Shown here: piece by piece, positions 1 through 5,658 of the stretch
Layout of the letters: the number at the start of each line of letters is the position of its first letter
Numbering within the stretch: the stretch's first letter is position 1
NCBI GenBank assembly: GCA_947653505.1
Contig: CANTHI010000103.1
Coordinates: 1 to 9,464, forward strand
Length of the DNA stretch: 9,464 nt
Source: an uncultured Eubacterium sp.
Lineage (GTDB): Bacteria > Bacillota_A > Clostridia > Lachnospirales > Lachnospiraceae
Reading direction: 5' to 3'
Notes under the pieces: model-generated
Databases searched by the model: none
Told to the model about the DNA's origin: nothing
The model's input: the letters and a program-made list of their open reading frames with translations, nothing else
Translations under genes and position numbers: made by a program

Positions 1-1
1 G

Positions 2-29
2 CAGAATGCTTAGAGCTTCTTACATTCTG
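2..29. repeat. Short inverted repeat at the window edge
   Basis: CAGAATG (2-8) and CATTCTG (23-29) form a perfect 7-base inverted repeat with a 14-base loop. There is no T-run on either side, so it is not a convincing terminator. What lies beyond the edge cannot be seen. The rest of 1-144 holds only the dispersed repeat and no gene. Confidence 0.35.
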
Positions 30-66
30 GAAACCGGAACAATGAAACAGGGCCGCTTCCCTCATC

Positions 67-98
67 CAGCGTCCGGATAGCCAATACATAACACATTA
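67..98 (-). repeat. Dispersed 32-base repeat, copy A
   Basis: On the minus strand this reads TAATGTGTTA at one end, GGCTAT in the middle and CGGACGCTG at the other end. It matches copy B (5580-5611, plus strand) at 27 of 32 positions without gaps. It lies in the gene-free 144 bases downstream of the HipA-like gene. Next to it are short TGTAATG direct repeats, and the arms GATAGCC (76-82) and GGCTATC (116-122) could pair. Confidence 0.55.
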
Positions 99-144
99 CA
101 CATTACACTAAATCCGGCTATCATAATGCAGATAAGAAAAACAC

Positions 145-1263
145 TCAGATAATCCCAAGCTCCTGTATCCTCCCATAAACTCTTTCAAAAACATGCCGCA
201 GCTCCTTGTGCTGACTGCTTTCCGCCAGTCTCATAAACGCATCTTCATTGAATTTCATATCTGTGTATTCTATATATTTAAATGCCAGCTCCCGTATTGT
301 TTCTTTTGTATTGAACATCTGGCTGAGTGTATCGCCGGCCTCTACCTTAAAATAGTCAGCCACAAGCGCACAATTTAAATCAAACATCGGCGCGACCGAT
401 TCCAGCTCTCCTGTTTGATTGTTCATCATAAATCCGTAGTTCTGTGTATGTCTGTCCGTATTGATAATGATATAATCCAGTACCGGAATACAGGCGAATT
501 TACTTCCCCACCGTTCCAGACATAGTTCCCGAAAGTTTATTTTACGCCGTTTGCAGTAATCCATGACTTCCCATGCTTCAATAAATGAGTGTTCCTCCCG
601 TACAAAGTTCTGACAAATGGATACATATGCCGTACCGCGTGCCGTTTCTTTTATGTCGCTCAGGTATACAATACTGTCCAGCCGGTTTTCAAAACATTCG
701 AGTATCTCCGAAGCCAGCACTTCCATTCTTGTATTGACATATTCGTTCGTCTTATCTGATTTTAATAAATACAGACTGTCTCCCAGATGCACCCACCCTT
801 TCCGGAACAGGCCTTTTGTCGTCAGCTCCGGGCAGATTACGTCCGTCGTTATCGTTGGCGAAAAACCACTTAAAGACAGATCCAGGATATCGCTGAGCTG
901 ATTCTGCCGGATATTGATTTTTCCCCAGTCAGCCTTTTCTTCATCCTCTTTTACCCAGTAGCTGTCTACAATGGATACCCCTTTACATTTGATACAGATA
1001 TTGACCCTGTTGTCTGTCGAATCTACCTGCGGAATCTGAAATGCAGCGTAAATCTGCTTCGCATTATCCCGTGACAAAGATAAGACCCTGCTGCTTAAAT
1101 ATGCTTTTACCGCCTGTATATTATGCAGAATATCTTTCATTTTCGTTGACAGTCTCATATTCGACCGCAGACAAAATGGAAGCAGGTCATTTCGAATGAC
1201 TTCCACTACAAAATCTTCCAGATCAAAATATAACACTTCTGTATTTTTTAACATCAGATACAT
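145..1263 (-). CDS. Solo HipA-like kinase-fold protein
   Basis: Probably a protein kinase-fold member of the HipA C-terminal superfamily; substrate unknown. The 372-residue protein has an N-terminal region (1-140) containing FCLRSN, LSLSRDNAK and SIVDSYWV, a pattern I associate with HipA-like proteins common in Firmicutes. The kinase core follows. LTTKGLFRKGW (147-157) stands where the HipA substrate loop would be, K168 in YLLKSD is a candidate ATP lysine, and NTDRHTQNYG (268-277) matches the HipA catalytic motif with D270 and N275. MFDLN holds D295 as the metal-binding Asp. No HipB-type antitoxin gene is adjacent, so a classical HipBA toxin-antitoxin pair is not supported. AGAAGG lies 11 bases before Met1; Met4 is an alternative start. 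It probably shares the symporter transcript. Confidence 0.8.
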   Translation of the reverse strand: MYLMLKNTEVLYFDLEDFVVEVIRNDLLPFCLRSNMRLSTKMKDILHNIQAVKAYLSSRVLSLSRDNAKQIYAAFQIPQVDSTDNRVNICIKCKGVSIVDSYWVKEDEEKADWGKINIRQNQLSDILDLSLSGFSPTITTDVICPELTTKGLFRKGWVHLGDSLYLLKSDKTNEYVNTRMEVLASEILECFENRLDSIVYLSDIKETARGTAYVSICQNFVREEHSFIEAWEVMDYCKRRKINFRELCLERWGSKFACIPVLDYIIINTDRHTQNYGFMMNNQTGELESVAPMFDLNCALVADYFKVEAGDTLSQMFNTKETIRELAFKYIEYTDMKFNEDAFMRLAESSQHKELRHVFERVYGRIQELGII

Positions 1264-1284
1264 AACTTCATCTACCTTCTTTTT

Positions 1285-1434
1285 TCATAAATCAATCCCA
1301 GCAGGAACCAGTCTGTTATGGTTTCTTCTCCTGCTACAATTTTTTGCCAGACCACCGCCTGCTACAGTACCTGTTCTGCCTCTTTTGATGTCTTTTTCCG
1401 TCCCAGGAACCTCACTATCTTTTCCGTCTTTGCC
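1285..1434 (-). other. Out-of-frame continuation of the symporter tail
   Basis: In the +1 frame relative to the symporter, positions 1417-1434 read GKDGKD, and the frame stays open for 49 codons to TGA at 1285-1287 (SEVPGTEKDIK onward, ending VPAGIDL). Removing one base near 1435 would join the frames and give a 727-residue protein ending 21 bases before the next gene's ATG. This looks like the ancestral C-terminus cut off by an indel, but sequencing error, slippage or recoding are possible. The segment also contains AGCAGGA/TCCTGCT arms (1300-1306, 1329-1335) without a T-run. Confidence 0.5.
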
Positions 1435-3469
1435 TTCCCTCTTTCCCGTCCCTGCCATCTTCTCTGTCTTTCCCGTCTTTGCTGCTGTCCTTTTTTCCTG
1501 TCTTCACTGGCTTTTCTGTCTTTTCCAGCTTTTCTATTTTTCCCAGCTTTATTTCTTTGCCATCCTTGCCGTCTTTCCCATCCTTGCCGTCTTTCCCATC
1601 CTTACCATCTTTCCCAGTCTTTCCATCTTTATTGTCTTTCCCGTCCCTGCCTTTTTTTCCCTTTACCCCTTCTTCCTCTTTCTTTGACTTTCTGGCTTTT
1701 TTGTATCCATTAATGTCGTATTTTTCTTCGTATTCTTCAAAATAAATCGCATAGTCCGAATTTTTACGCTCCCGTACGCTCTTCACATAACCATGAATAT
1801 CAAATTCAGAATATCCCAGCTCAATCATTGCCACTGCCACGTTTGAACAGTGCGCTCCGATACGTTCCAGATTTGCCAGCAGATCATTAAATGCAAATCC
1901 CTGCTTTAATTCACATTTTCCATGCTGCAGCCGCTTGATATGCCGCAGTTTCAGTTCATCGCATAAAATGCCGATCAGCTCCCGCAGCGGCTCTACCCGG
2001 TACGCTGTTTCCTGATCGTCTTCCATAAATGCATTTACAGTCAGATCAACGATCTCCGAAACGGCAGACTCAAGCACTCCCAGCTCATACATTCCTTCTT
2101 TGGAAAATGAAGTTTTCTTTTCATGCAGCTCATTCGCTACTTTGGAAATATTGCTGGCATGATCTCCCAGACGTTCAAAATCGCTCAATGTATGCAAAAA
2201 CTTGGATACCTCGCTGTTTTGCGCAATTGTCATTTCACGTCCGGTCAGCTGCATCAGATAGGTACCCAGCTTATCCTCATATTTGTCGATCAGATTTTCC
2301 TTTTCCTGTATTTTATTATACTGCTCTTCTGAATATTCCGCCAGCAGTCCGAGCGAATACCCGATATTTTTGCGGACCTTTTTGGCCATTCCGTTCATCG
2401 CCTGATGACTCTGCGCAATTGCTAACGGCGGATAGGCCAGAAAACGCTCTTCCAGCAGGTCAAAATCTGCCTGATCTTCTTTATCCTCTTCACTGTCACG
2501 TACCAGAAGAAAAACAAACTTCTCAATGCCCCGGATAAACGGACAGAGCACCAGTATGGTCGCCATACGGAATACCGTATTCATCAGCGCAATCCGCACC
2601 GGGCTCATAACCATCCCCATAAATTCAAAATGGACAACCGCATGTACCGTATAAAAAATCACGGACCAGAACAGCATGCCAAATAAATCATTCAACAGAT
2701 AGATCAGCGCGGTCCTTTTTCCATTTTTATTCGTGCCAATGGAAGACAGCAGTACCGGACAGGCAGCACCCACACCAATTCCCATCGTAATCGGAAGTGC
2801 CGCCGCAAACGTAATGCCGCCAGTCACCGACAGCGCCTGCATAATACCGACCGAAGCCGACGCACTCTGCAGCACCGCTGTAAACAGGATCCCGACCAGG
2901 ATCCCCATAAATGGATTGGTAAACATCGTCAGTGCATTTACAAAATGCTCGTTGCTCTTTAAAGGCGAAACCGCGCTGCTCATCGTCTGCATTCCTACCA
3001 TCAGAATGGAAAATCCCAGCATAATATCCCCAATATTATGATAAGAAGCCTTTTTCAGAAACATTTTGAACACAATACCAATAATCGCGACTACCGACGA
3101 GATCGTTGCCGTCGACAGCATCTGTGCAATTCCGCCTGTCCCTTCAATATAAGACAGACAGAGAATCCATCCGGTAATGCTCGTACCGATATTGGCACCC
3201 ATAATAATTCCAATGGCCTGCGAGACCTTCATCATTCCAGCATTCACAAAACCTACAACCATCACTGTTGTAGCAGAAGACGACTGGATAATTGCTGTCA
3301 CTGCCGTTCCCAGCAGAATGCCCTTGAGCGGCGTATTTGTCAGTCTGTATAAAATCAGCTCCAGCTTTTCGCCCGCAGCCTTTTTCAGGCCGTCTCCCAT
3401 CAGGGACATGCCAAATAAAAACAGCGCCACACCGCTTAACAACGATAAGATCAATGTAAAACCTTCCAT
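1415..3469 (-). CDS. Na+/phosphate cotransporter with PhoU domain and collagen-like tail
   Basis: Predicted sodium-dependent phosphate symporter of the NptA/PNaS type in the cytoplasmic membrane. Residues 1-325 hold about eight to ten hydrophobic segments with the two inverted family motifs QSSSATT (62-68) and QSASAS (201-206). Residues about 350-560 form a PhoU-like helical domain with FERLGDHASNI (431-441). The second copy reads LERIGAHCSNV, with Ala where the first copy has Asp. Relatives known to me end shortly after PhoU (about 550-590 residues). Here a charged tail (590-684) follows, including thirteen G-x-y-like triplets at 601-639, mostly GKD. The stop at 1415 seems to result from a one-base frame change, since GKDGKD and a 49-codon open stretch continue in the +1 frame to 1285. 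The start has AAAGGA 10 bases upstream. Confidence 0.93.
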   Translation of the reverse strand: MEGFTLILSLLSGVALFLFGMSLMGDGLKKAAGEKLELILYRLTNTPLKGILLGTAVTAIIQSSSATTVMVVGFVNAGMMKVSQAIGIIMGANIGTSITGWILCLSYIEGTGGIAQMLSTATISSVVAIIGIVFKMFLKKASYHNIGDIMLGFSILMVGMQTMSSAVSPLKSNEHFVNALTMFTNPFMGILVGILFTAVLQSASASVGIMQALSVTGGITFAAALPITMGIGVGAACPVLLSSIGTNKNGKRTALIYLLNDLFGMLFWSVIFYTVHAVVHFEFMGMVMSPVRIALMNTVFRMATILVLCPFIRGIEKFVFLLVRDSEEDKEDQADFDLLEERFLAYPPLAIAQSHQAMNGMAKKVRKNIGYSLGLLAEYSEEQYNKIQEKENLIDKYEDKLGTYLMQLTGREMTIAQNSEVSKFLHTLSDFERLGDHASNISKVANELHEKKTSFSKEGMYELGVLESAVSEIVDLTVNAFMEDDQETAYRVEPLRELIGILCDELKLRHIKRLQHGKCELKQGFAFNDLLANLERIGAHCSNVAVAMIELGYSEFDIHGYVKSVRERKNSDYAIYFEEYEEKYDINGYKKARKSKKEEEGVKGKKGRDGKDNKDGKTGKDGKDGKDGKDGKDGKDGKEIKLGKIEKLEKTEKPVKTGKKDSSKDGKDREDGRDGKEGRQRRKR
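1564..1617 (-). repeat. 18-base tandem repeat encoding GKDGKD
   Basis: Three adjacent 18-base units on the plus strand: 1564-1581 and 1582-1599 are identical (CCTTGCCGTCTTTCCCAT), and 1600-1617 differs at three positions. Degenerate copies extend on both sides, including 1546-1563. Each unit encodes two GKD triplets in the symporter tail. Identical neighbours indicate recent slippage expansion, so copy number may vary between strains. Confidence 0.85.
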
Positions 3470-3491
3470 ATTTTTGTTTTCCTTTTCATCT

Positions 3492-3549
3492 GTAACAGGA
3501 TCTTCATTATAAAGTTACATATCTTTTACACATATTTTACATTTTAACA
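3492..3549. promoter_or_regulatory. 11-base-phased TTTACA hexamers, PhoP-box-like, upstream of the Na/Pi symporter
   Basis: On the plus strand GTTACA (3514-3519), TTTACA (3525-3530) and TTTACA (3536-3541) lie at exactly 11-base intervals. GTAACA (3492-3497) is two further periods away in the same phase, and TTAACA (3544-3549) lies nearby but out of phase. Direct hexamers TT(A/T/C)ACA with about 5-base spacers are the known PhoP recognition pattern in Bacillus. The hexamers occupy the place of a -35 element for the downstream TATAAT. Caution: they lie on the strand opposite to the gene's coding strand, whereas in the best-known activated Bacillus promoters they lie on the coding strand. Assignment to PhoP is inference, supported by the phosphate-transporter context. 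Confidence 0.5.
3506..3511 (-). promoter_or_regulatory. Promoter -10 element of the Na/Pi symporter gene
   Basis: A perfect TATAAT on the minus strand, 36 bases upstream of the ATG at 3469, which would give a leader of about 30 bases. No hexamer resembling TTGACA is present 16-18 bases upstream, where TATGTG or similar is found. An activator-dependent promoter is therefore plausible, with the phased hexamers covering the -35 region. Confidence 0.6.
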
Positions 3550-3584
3550 CATCTTATCAGAAAATGGAAGAAAAAGAGAATAGT

Positions 3585-3623
3585 AAAAAACAGGCTGTCA
3601 GAATCACACACTTCCTAACAGCC
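3585..3623 (-). terminator. Intrinsic terminator ending the adk-map-infA block
   Basis: On the minus strand GGCTGTTAGGA pairs with TTCTGACAGCC (11 pairs including two G-U) around the loop AGTGTGTGA. TGTTTTTT follows, with the T-run as the complement of 3585-3590. It lies 43 bases after infA and ahead of the symporter promoter. This is the clearest terminator in the window. Confidence 0.88.
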
Positions 3624-3665
3624 CGCTGTCCTTTTATCCTGTCACATTCCGGTAATAAGAATGCC

Positions 3666-3884
3666 TTATTTATCTCTCCAGATAATCCGCCCTTTTGTCA
3701 GATCATACGGTGACATCTCAATCGTTACTTTATCACCTGGCAAAATACGGATAAAGTTCATCCGCAGCTTTCCACTGATATGCGCCAGAATCTGGTGCCC
3801 GTTCTCCAGCTCTACCTGAAACATTGCGTTCGGCAGCTTTTCTACTACCTTACCTTCTACTTCGATTACATCTGCTTTAGACAT
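3666..3884 (-). CDS. infA: Translation initiation factor IF-1
   Basis: IF-1 binds the 30S A site during initiation and assists IF-2 and IF-3. The S1/OB-fold protein is 72 residues, the family length, running from [20 protein letters not shown] through the conserved [20 protein letters not shown] and [20 protein letters not shown]. The frame is open far upstream into map, but those residues resemble nothing. The correct start is ATG 3882-3884, because GGAGG sits 7 bases upstream. The neighbouring ATG at 3890 (giving an extra Met-Lys) nearly abuts the Shine-Dalgarno and is unlikely. A terminator follows 43 bases after the stop, so infA is the last gene of this transcript here; rpmJ and rpsM, its usual followers, are missing. 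Confidence 0.98.
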   Translation of the reverse strand: MSKADVIEVEGKVVEKLPNAMFQVELENGHQILAHISGKLRMNFIRILPGDKVTIEMSPYDLTKGRIIWRDK

Positions 3885-3979
3885 TTTCATTCCTCCATTT
3901 ATTTCATTTCTATCATTTCTATCTTTATAGATTCTGTCCTTTTCGCTATCCGGAAAACAGTTTCGTACCCTGCCTTGTA

Positions 3980-4774
3980 CTACACTGCAAGATACATCTG
4001 ATTCAGATTTTCTGCTTCTTCCTCTGTCACAGACAAAAGCTCTGGTCCGTTGCGCGTGATCAGTATGGTATTTTCGTAATGCGCAGACAGGGATCCATCC
4101 GCTGTCGTTACGGTCCACCCATTCGGGTCCCAGTTCACCCTCCAGGTACCGATATTGATCATTGGCTCGACCGCAAGCGTCATTCCCGGCCGCAGGCGCA
4201 TCCCGCGAAACCTCTGTCTGAAATTCGGAACTTCTGGCGGCTCATGCATATTCCGGCCGATTCCATGCCCGACCAGATCACGGACAACGCCGTAGCCATA
4301 CCGGTGCGCATAATCCCCGATTGCCGCTGAAATATCAAACAGGCGTCCGCCCGCCTTTGCATACTGCATCCCTGCAAAAAAGCAGAGTTTCGTCCGCTCA
4401 ATCAGGTCTGCCGCCTGCTTCGATATGTTTCCAACCCCGACCGTCCTTGCCGCATCAGACTGATACCCTTTATAAATCACTCCCGTATCCAGACTGATAA
4501 TATCGCCTTCTTTTACAATCCGTTTTTCAGACGGGATCCCATGTACGACCTCATCATTGACAGATACACAGACAGAAGCAGGAAATCCTTCATAGTTTAA
4601 AAATGAAGGAATACATCCATAGCTCCGTATTAATTCCTCACAAATACGGTCAATGTCCAGCGTAGACATTCCGGGCACGATCTCCCGGGCAAGCTCATCA
4701 TGCACCCTGCCCAGGATTCTGCCCGCCGTCCGCATCAGTTCGATCTCTTTTGCAGATTTTATTGACACTGGCAT
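3980..4774 (-). CDS. map: Type I methionine aminopeptidase
   Basis: Cytosolic metalloprotease that removes the initiator methionine from nascent proteins after deformylation. The 264-residue length equals that of the E. coli enzyme. The dinuclear metal ligands can all be placed: D96 (SLDTG), D107 (QSDAAR), H170 (LVGHGIG), E203 (AVEPM) and E234 (HYENT). The substrate-contacting histidines H78 and H177 (NMHEPP) are also present. The start at 4774 is only 5 bases after adk, and GGAG within the last adk codons is the likely Shine-Dalgarno, implying coupling. The gap to infA is 95 bases and contains no gene. The KOW-domain L14e-like gene often found between map and infA in Clostridia is not seen. 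The second C-terminal copy type of MetAP is ruled out by length. Confidence 0.98.
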   Translation of the reverse strand: MPVSIKSAKEIELMRTAGRILGRVHDELAREIVPGMSTLDIDRICEELIRSYGCIPSFLNYEGFPASVCVSVNDEVVHGIPSEKRIVKEGDIISLDTGVIYKGYQSDAARTVGVGNISKQAADLIERTKLCFFAGMQYAKAGGRLFDISAAIGDYAHRYGYGVVRDLVGHGIGRNMHEPPEVPNFRQRFRGMRLRPGMTLAVEPMINIGTWRVNWDPNGWTVTTADGSLSAHYENTILITRNGPELLSVTEEEAENLNQMYLAV

Positions 4775-4779
4775 CGTTC

Positions 4780-5424
4780 TTATGCTCCCAGAATCCCTAT
4801 AATCGCATCAAATACCGCTTCCATTGGCTGGGTTCCATCCACCGATTTCAAAATACCCTGATTTTTATAATAATCGATCAGCGGCTGTGTCTGCTCATGG
4901 TATACAGTCAGACGCTTCTGAACCGTTTCCGGCTTGTCATCATCTCTCAATACAGTCTGTGCACCACAGGCATCACAGATCCCTTCAGCCTTTGTCGGAT
5001 TAAACTCCACATGATAAGTAGCACCGCAGCTTAAGCAGGCTCTGCGCCCTCCCATACGGTTTACAATATTTTCATCCGGTACATCAACATCAATCGCATA
5101 ATCCATCTTCTGGCCGATTTTGGTTAAAGCCGCGTCCAGTGCTTCTGCCTGCGGGATCGTACGCGGGAAACCATCCAGAACAAATCCGTTTTTGCAGTCA
5201 TCCTGCTGGATGCGGTCCATCACAAGATCACAGGTCAGCTCATCCGGTACTAATAAGCCCTGATCCATAAATTCCTTTGCTTTTTTGCCCAGATCCGTTC
5301 CGTTCTTAATATTTGCGCGGAAAATATCACCTGTAGAAATGTGCGGAATCGAATACTTCTCAGCGATCCTCTTTGCCTGTGTGCCTTTGCCTGCGCCTGG
5401 TGCGCCTAACATGATAATTTTCAT
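4780..5424 (-). CDS. adk: Adenylate kinase, long form with zinc-binding LID
   Basis: Cytosolic nucleotide kinase that catalyses the reversible reaction ATP + AMP to 2 ADP, setting adenylate balance. The 214-residue protein starts with the P-loop GAPGAGKGT (7-15). The AMP site includes [10 protein letters not shown] (30-39) and [15 protein letters not shown] (83-97). The LID (about 122-159) carries C130-x2-C133 and C150-x2-C153, the four-cysteine structural zinc site known from Gram-positive long-form enzymes. The start at 5424 has AGGAGG 8 bases upstream; the ATG at 5429 is out of frame and closes at once. The gene follows a 234-base leader region, unlike the tightly packed genes upstream, and ends 5 bases before map. 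Confidence 0.99.
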   Translation of the reverse strand: MKIIMLGAPGAGKGTQAKRIAEKYSIPHISTGDIFRANIKNGTDLGKKAKEFMDQGLLVPDELTCDLVMDRIQQDDCKNGFVLDGFPRTIPQAEALDAALTKIGQKMDYAIDVDVPDENIVNRMGGRRACLSCGATYHVEFNPTKAEGICDACGAQTVLRDDDKPETVQKRLTVYHEQTQPLIDYYKNQGILKSVDGTQPMEAVFDAIIGILGA

Positions 5425-5450
5425 TTCATCAACCTCCTGTTATTTTTTAA

Positions 5451-5486
5451 GCAGCCGGTTTCGTTTCTTTAATTAATGACGGCTGC
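5451..5486 (-). promoter_or_regulatory. GC-rich hairpin in the adk leader
   Basis: The minus strand reads GCAGCCG, a 22-base A/T-rich loop, then CGGCTGC, a perfect 7-base inverted repeat. TTAAAAAATAAC and the adk Shine-Dalgarno AGGAGG (5433-5438) follow directly. The stem ends 12 bases before the Shine-Dalgarno, so it could influence adk mRNA stability or translation. It lacks a T-run and is not a terminator. No known riboswitch or r-protein leader fold was recognised. Confidence 0.4.
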
Positions 5487-5505
5487 ACATGGTTATATTA
5501 ACGAT

Positions 5506-5536
5506 AACATAAATTGATCTATTTTTCCACTGTAAA
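5506..5536 (-). promoter_or_regulatory. Possible weak promoter for adk-map-infA
   Basis: On the minus strand TTTACA (complement of 5531-5536) has five of six matches to the -35 consensus. TATGTT (complement of 5506-5511) lies 19 bases downstream and matches four of six -10 positions. The spacing is longer than ideal. The case rests mainly on context: a terminator-like hairpin separates secY from adk, so a promoter for the downstream block would be expected here. Confidence 0.3.
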
Positions 5537-5579
5537 CTTCGGAAAAATGAAAAAACCATAAAAAAGGAAACAGTTCAGA

Positions 5580-5611
5580 TAATGTGTTACATTGTGGCTA
5601 TGCGGACGCTG
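5580..5611 (+). repeat. Dispersed 32-base repeat, copy B
   Basis: Second copy of the 67-98 element, in inverted orientation, placed between the secY hairpin and adk. The flanking bases allow TTGTGG (5593-5598) to pair with CCACAA (5613-5618), so this copy sits in its own small hairpin. No coding role is possible here. Confidence 0.55.
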
Positions 5612-5623
5612 CCCACAAACAAA

Positions 5624-5651
5624 GAGAGATACAGCCGAAACTGTATCCCTC
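5624..5651 (-). terminator. Hairpin terminator or attenuator after secY
   Basis: On the minus strand GAGGGATACAG pairs with CTGTATCTCTC (11 pairs, one G-U) around a TTTCGG loop. It is followed by TTTGTTTG (complement of 5616-5623). It lies 7 bases past the secY stop. The stem is good, but the T-run is interrupted by a G, so partial termination (attenuation of adk-map-infA) is as likely as complete termination. Confidence 0.7.
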
Positions 5652-5658
5652 ACAACCT

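Noticed and set aside
145..1263. A HipBA toxin-antitoxin locus
   Set aside because: Only the HipA-like part is present. No small helix-turn-helix gene precedes or follows it within the window.
1300..1335. AGCAGGA/TCCTGCT inverted repeat between the symporter stop and the HipA-like gene as a terminator
   Set aside because: The stem is interrupted by a bulge and has no following T-run on the minus strand. It does not argue against co-transcription.
1546..1617. Regular repeats that might suggest a CRISPR array
   Set aside because: The units are directly adjacent with no unique spacers, lie in frame inside a coding tail and encode GKD triplets.
1196..1745. Plus-strand open frames of 88 to 163 codons rich in Phe, Pro, Leu and Ser, looking like membrane proteins
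   Set aside because: They are the reverse complement of the lysine- and glycine-rich symporter tail. The hydrophobicity is a by-product of the pyrimidine-rich strand, and no ribosome binding site or family resemblance was seen.
2029..2538. Plus-strand frame of 169 codons inside the symporter gene, and similar ones at 3038-3352 and 4079-4330
   Set aside because: These are antisense shadows of well-recognised minus-strand genes, with no recognisable protein pattern and no ribosome binding site noticed.
3666..4118. A 150-codon version of IF-1 with a long N-terminal extension
   Set aside because: The extra 78 residues overlap the end of map in another frame and look random. The 72-residue form has the family length and a well-placed GGAGG.
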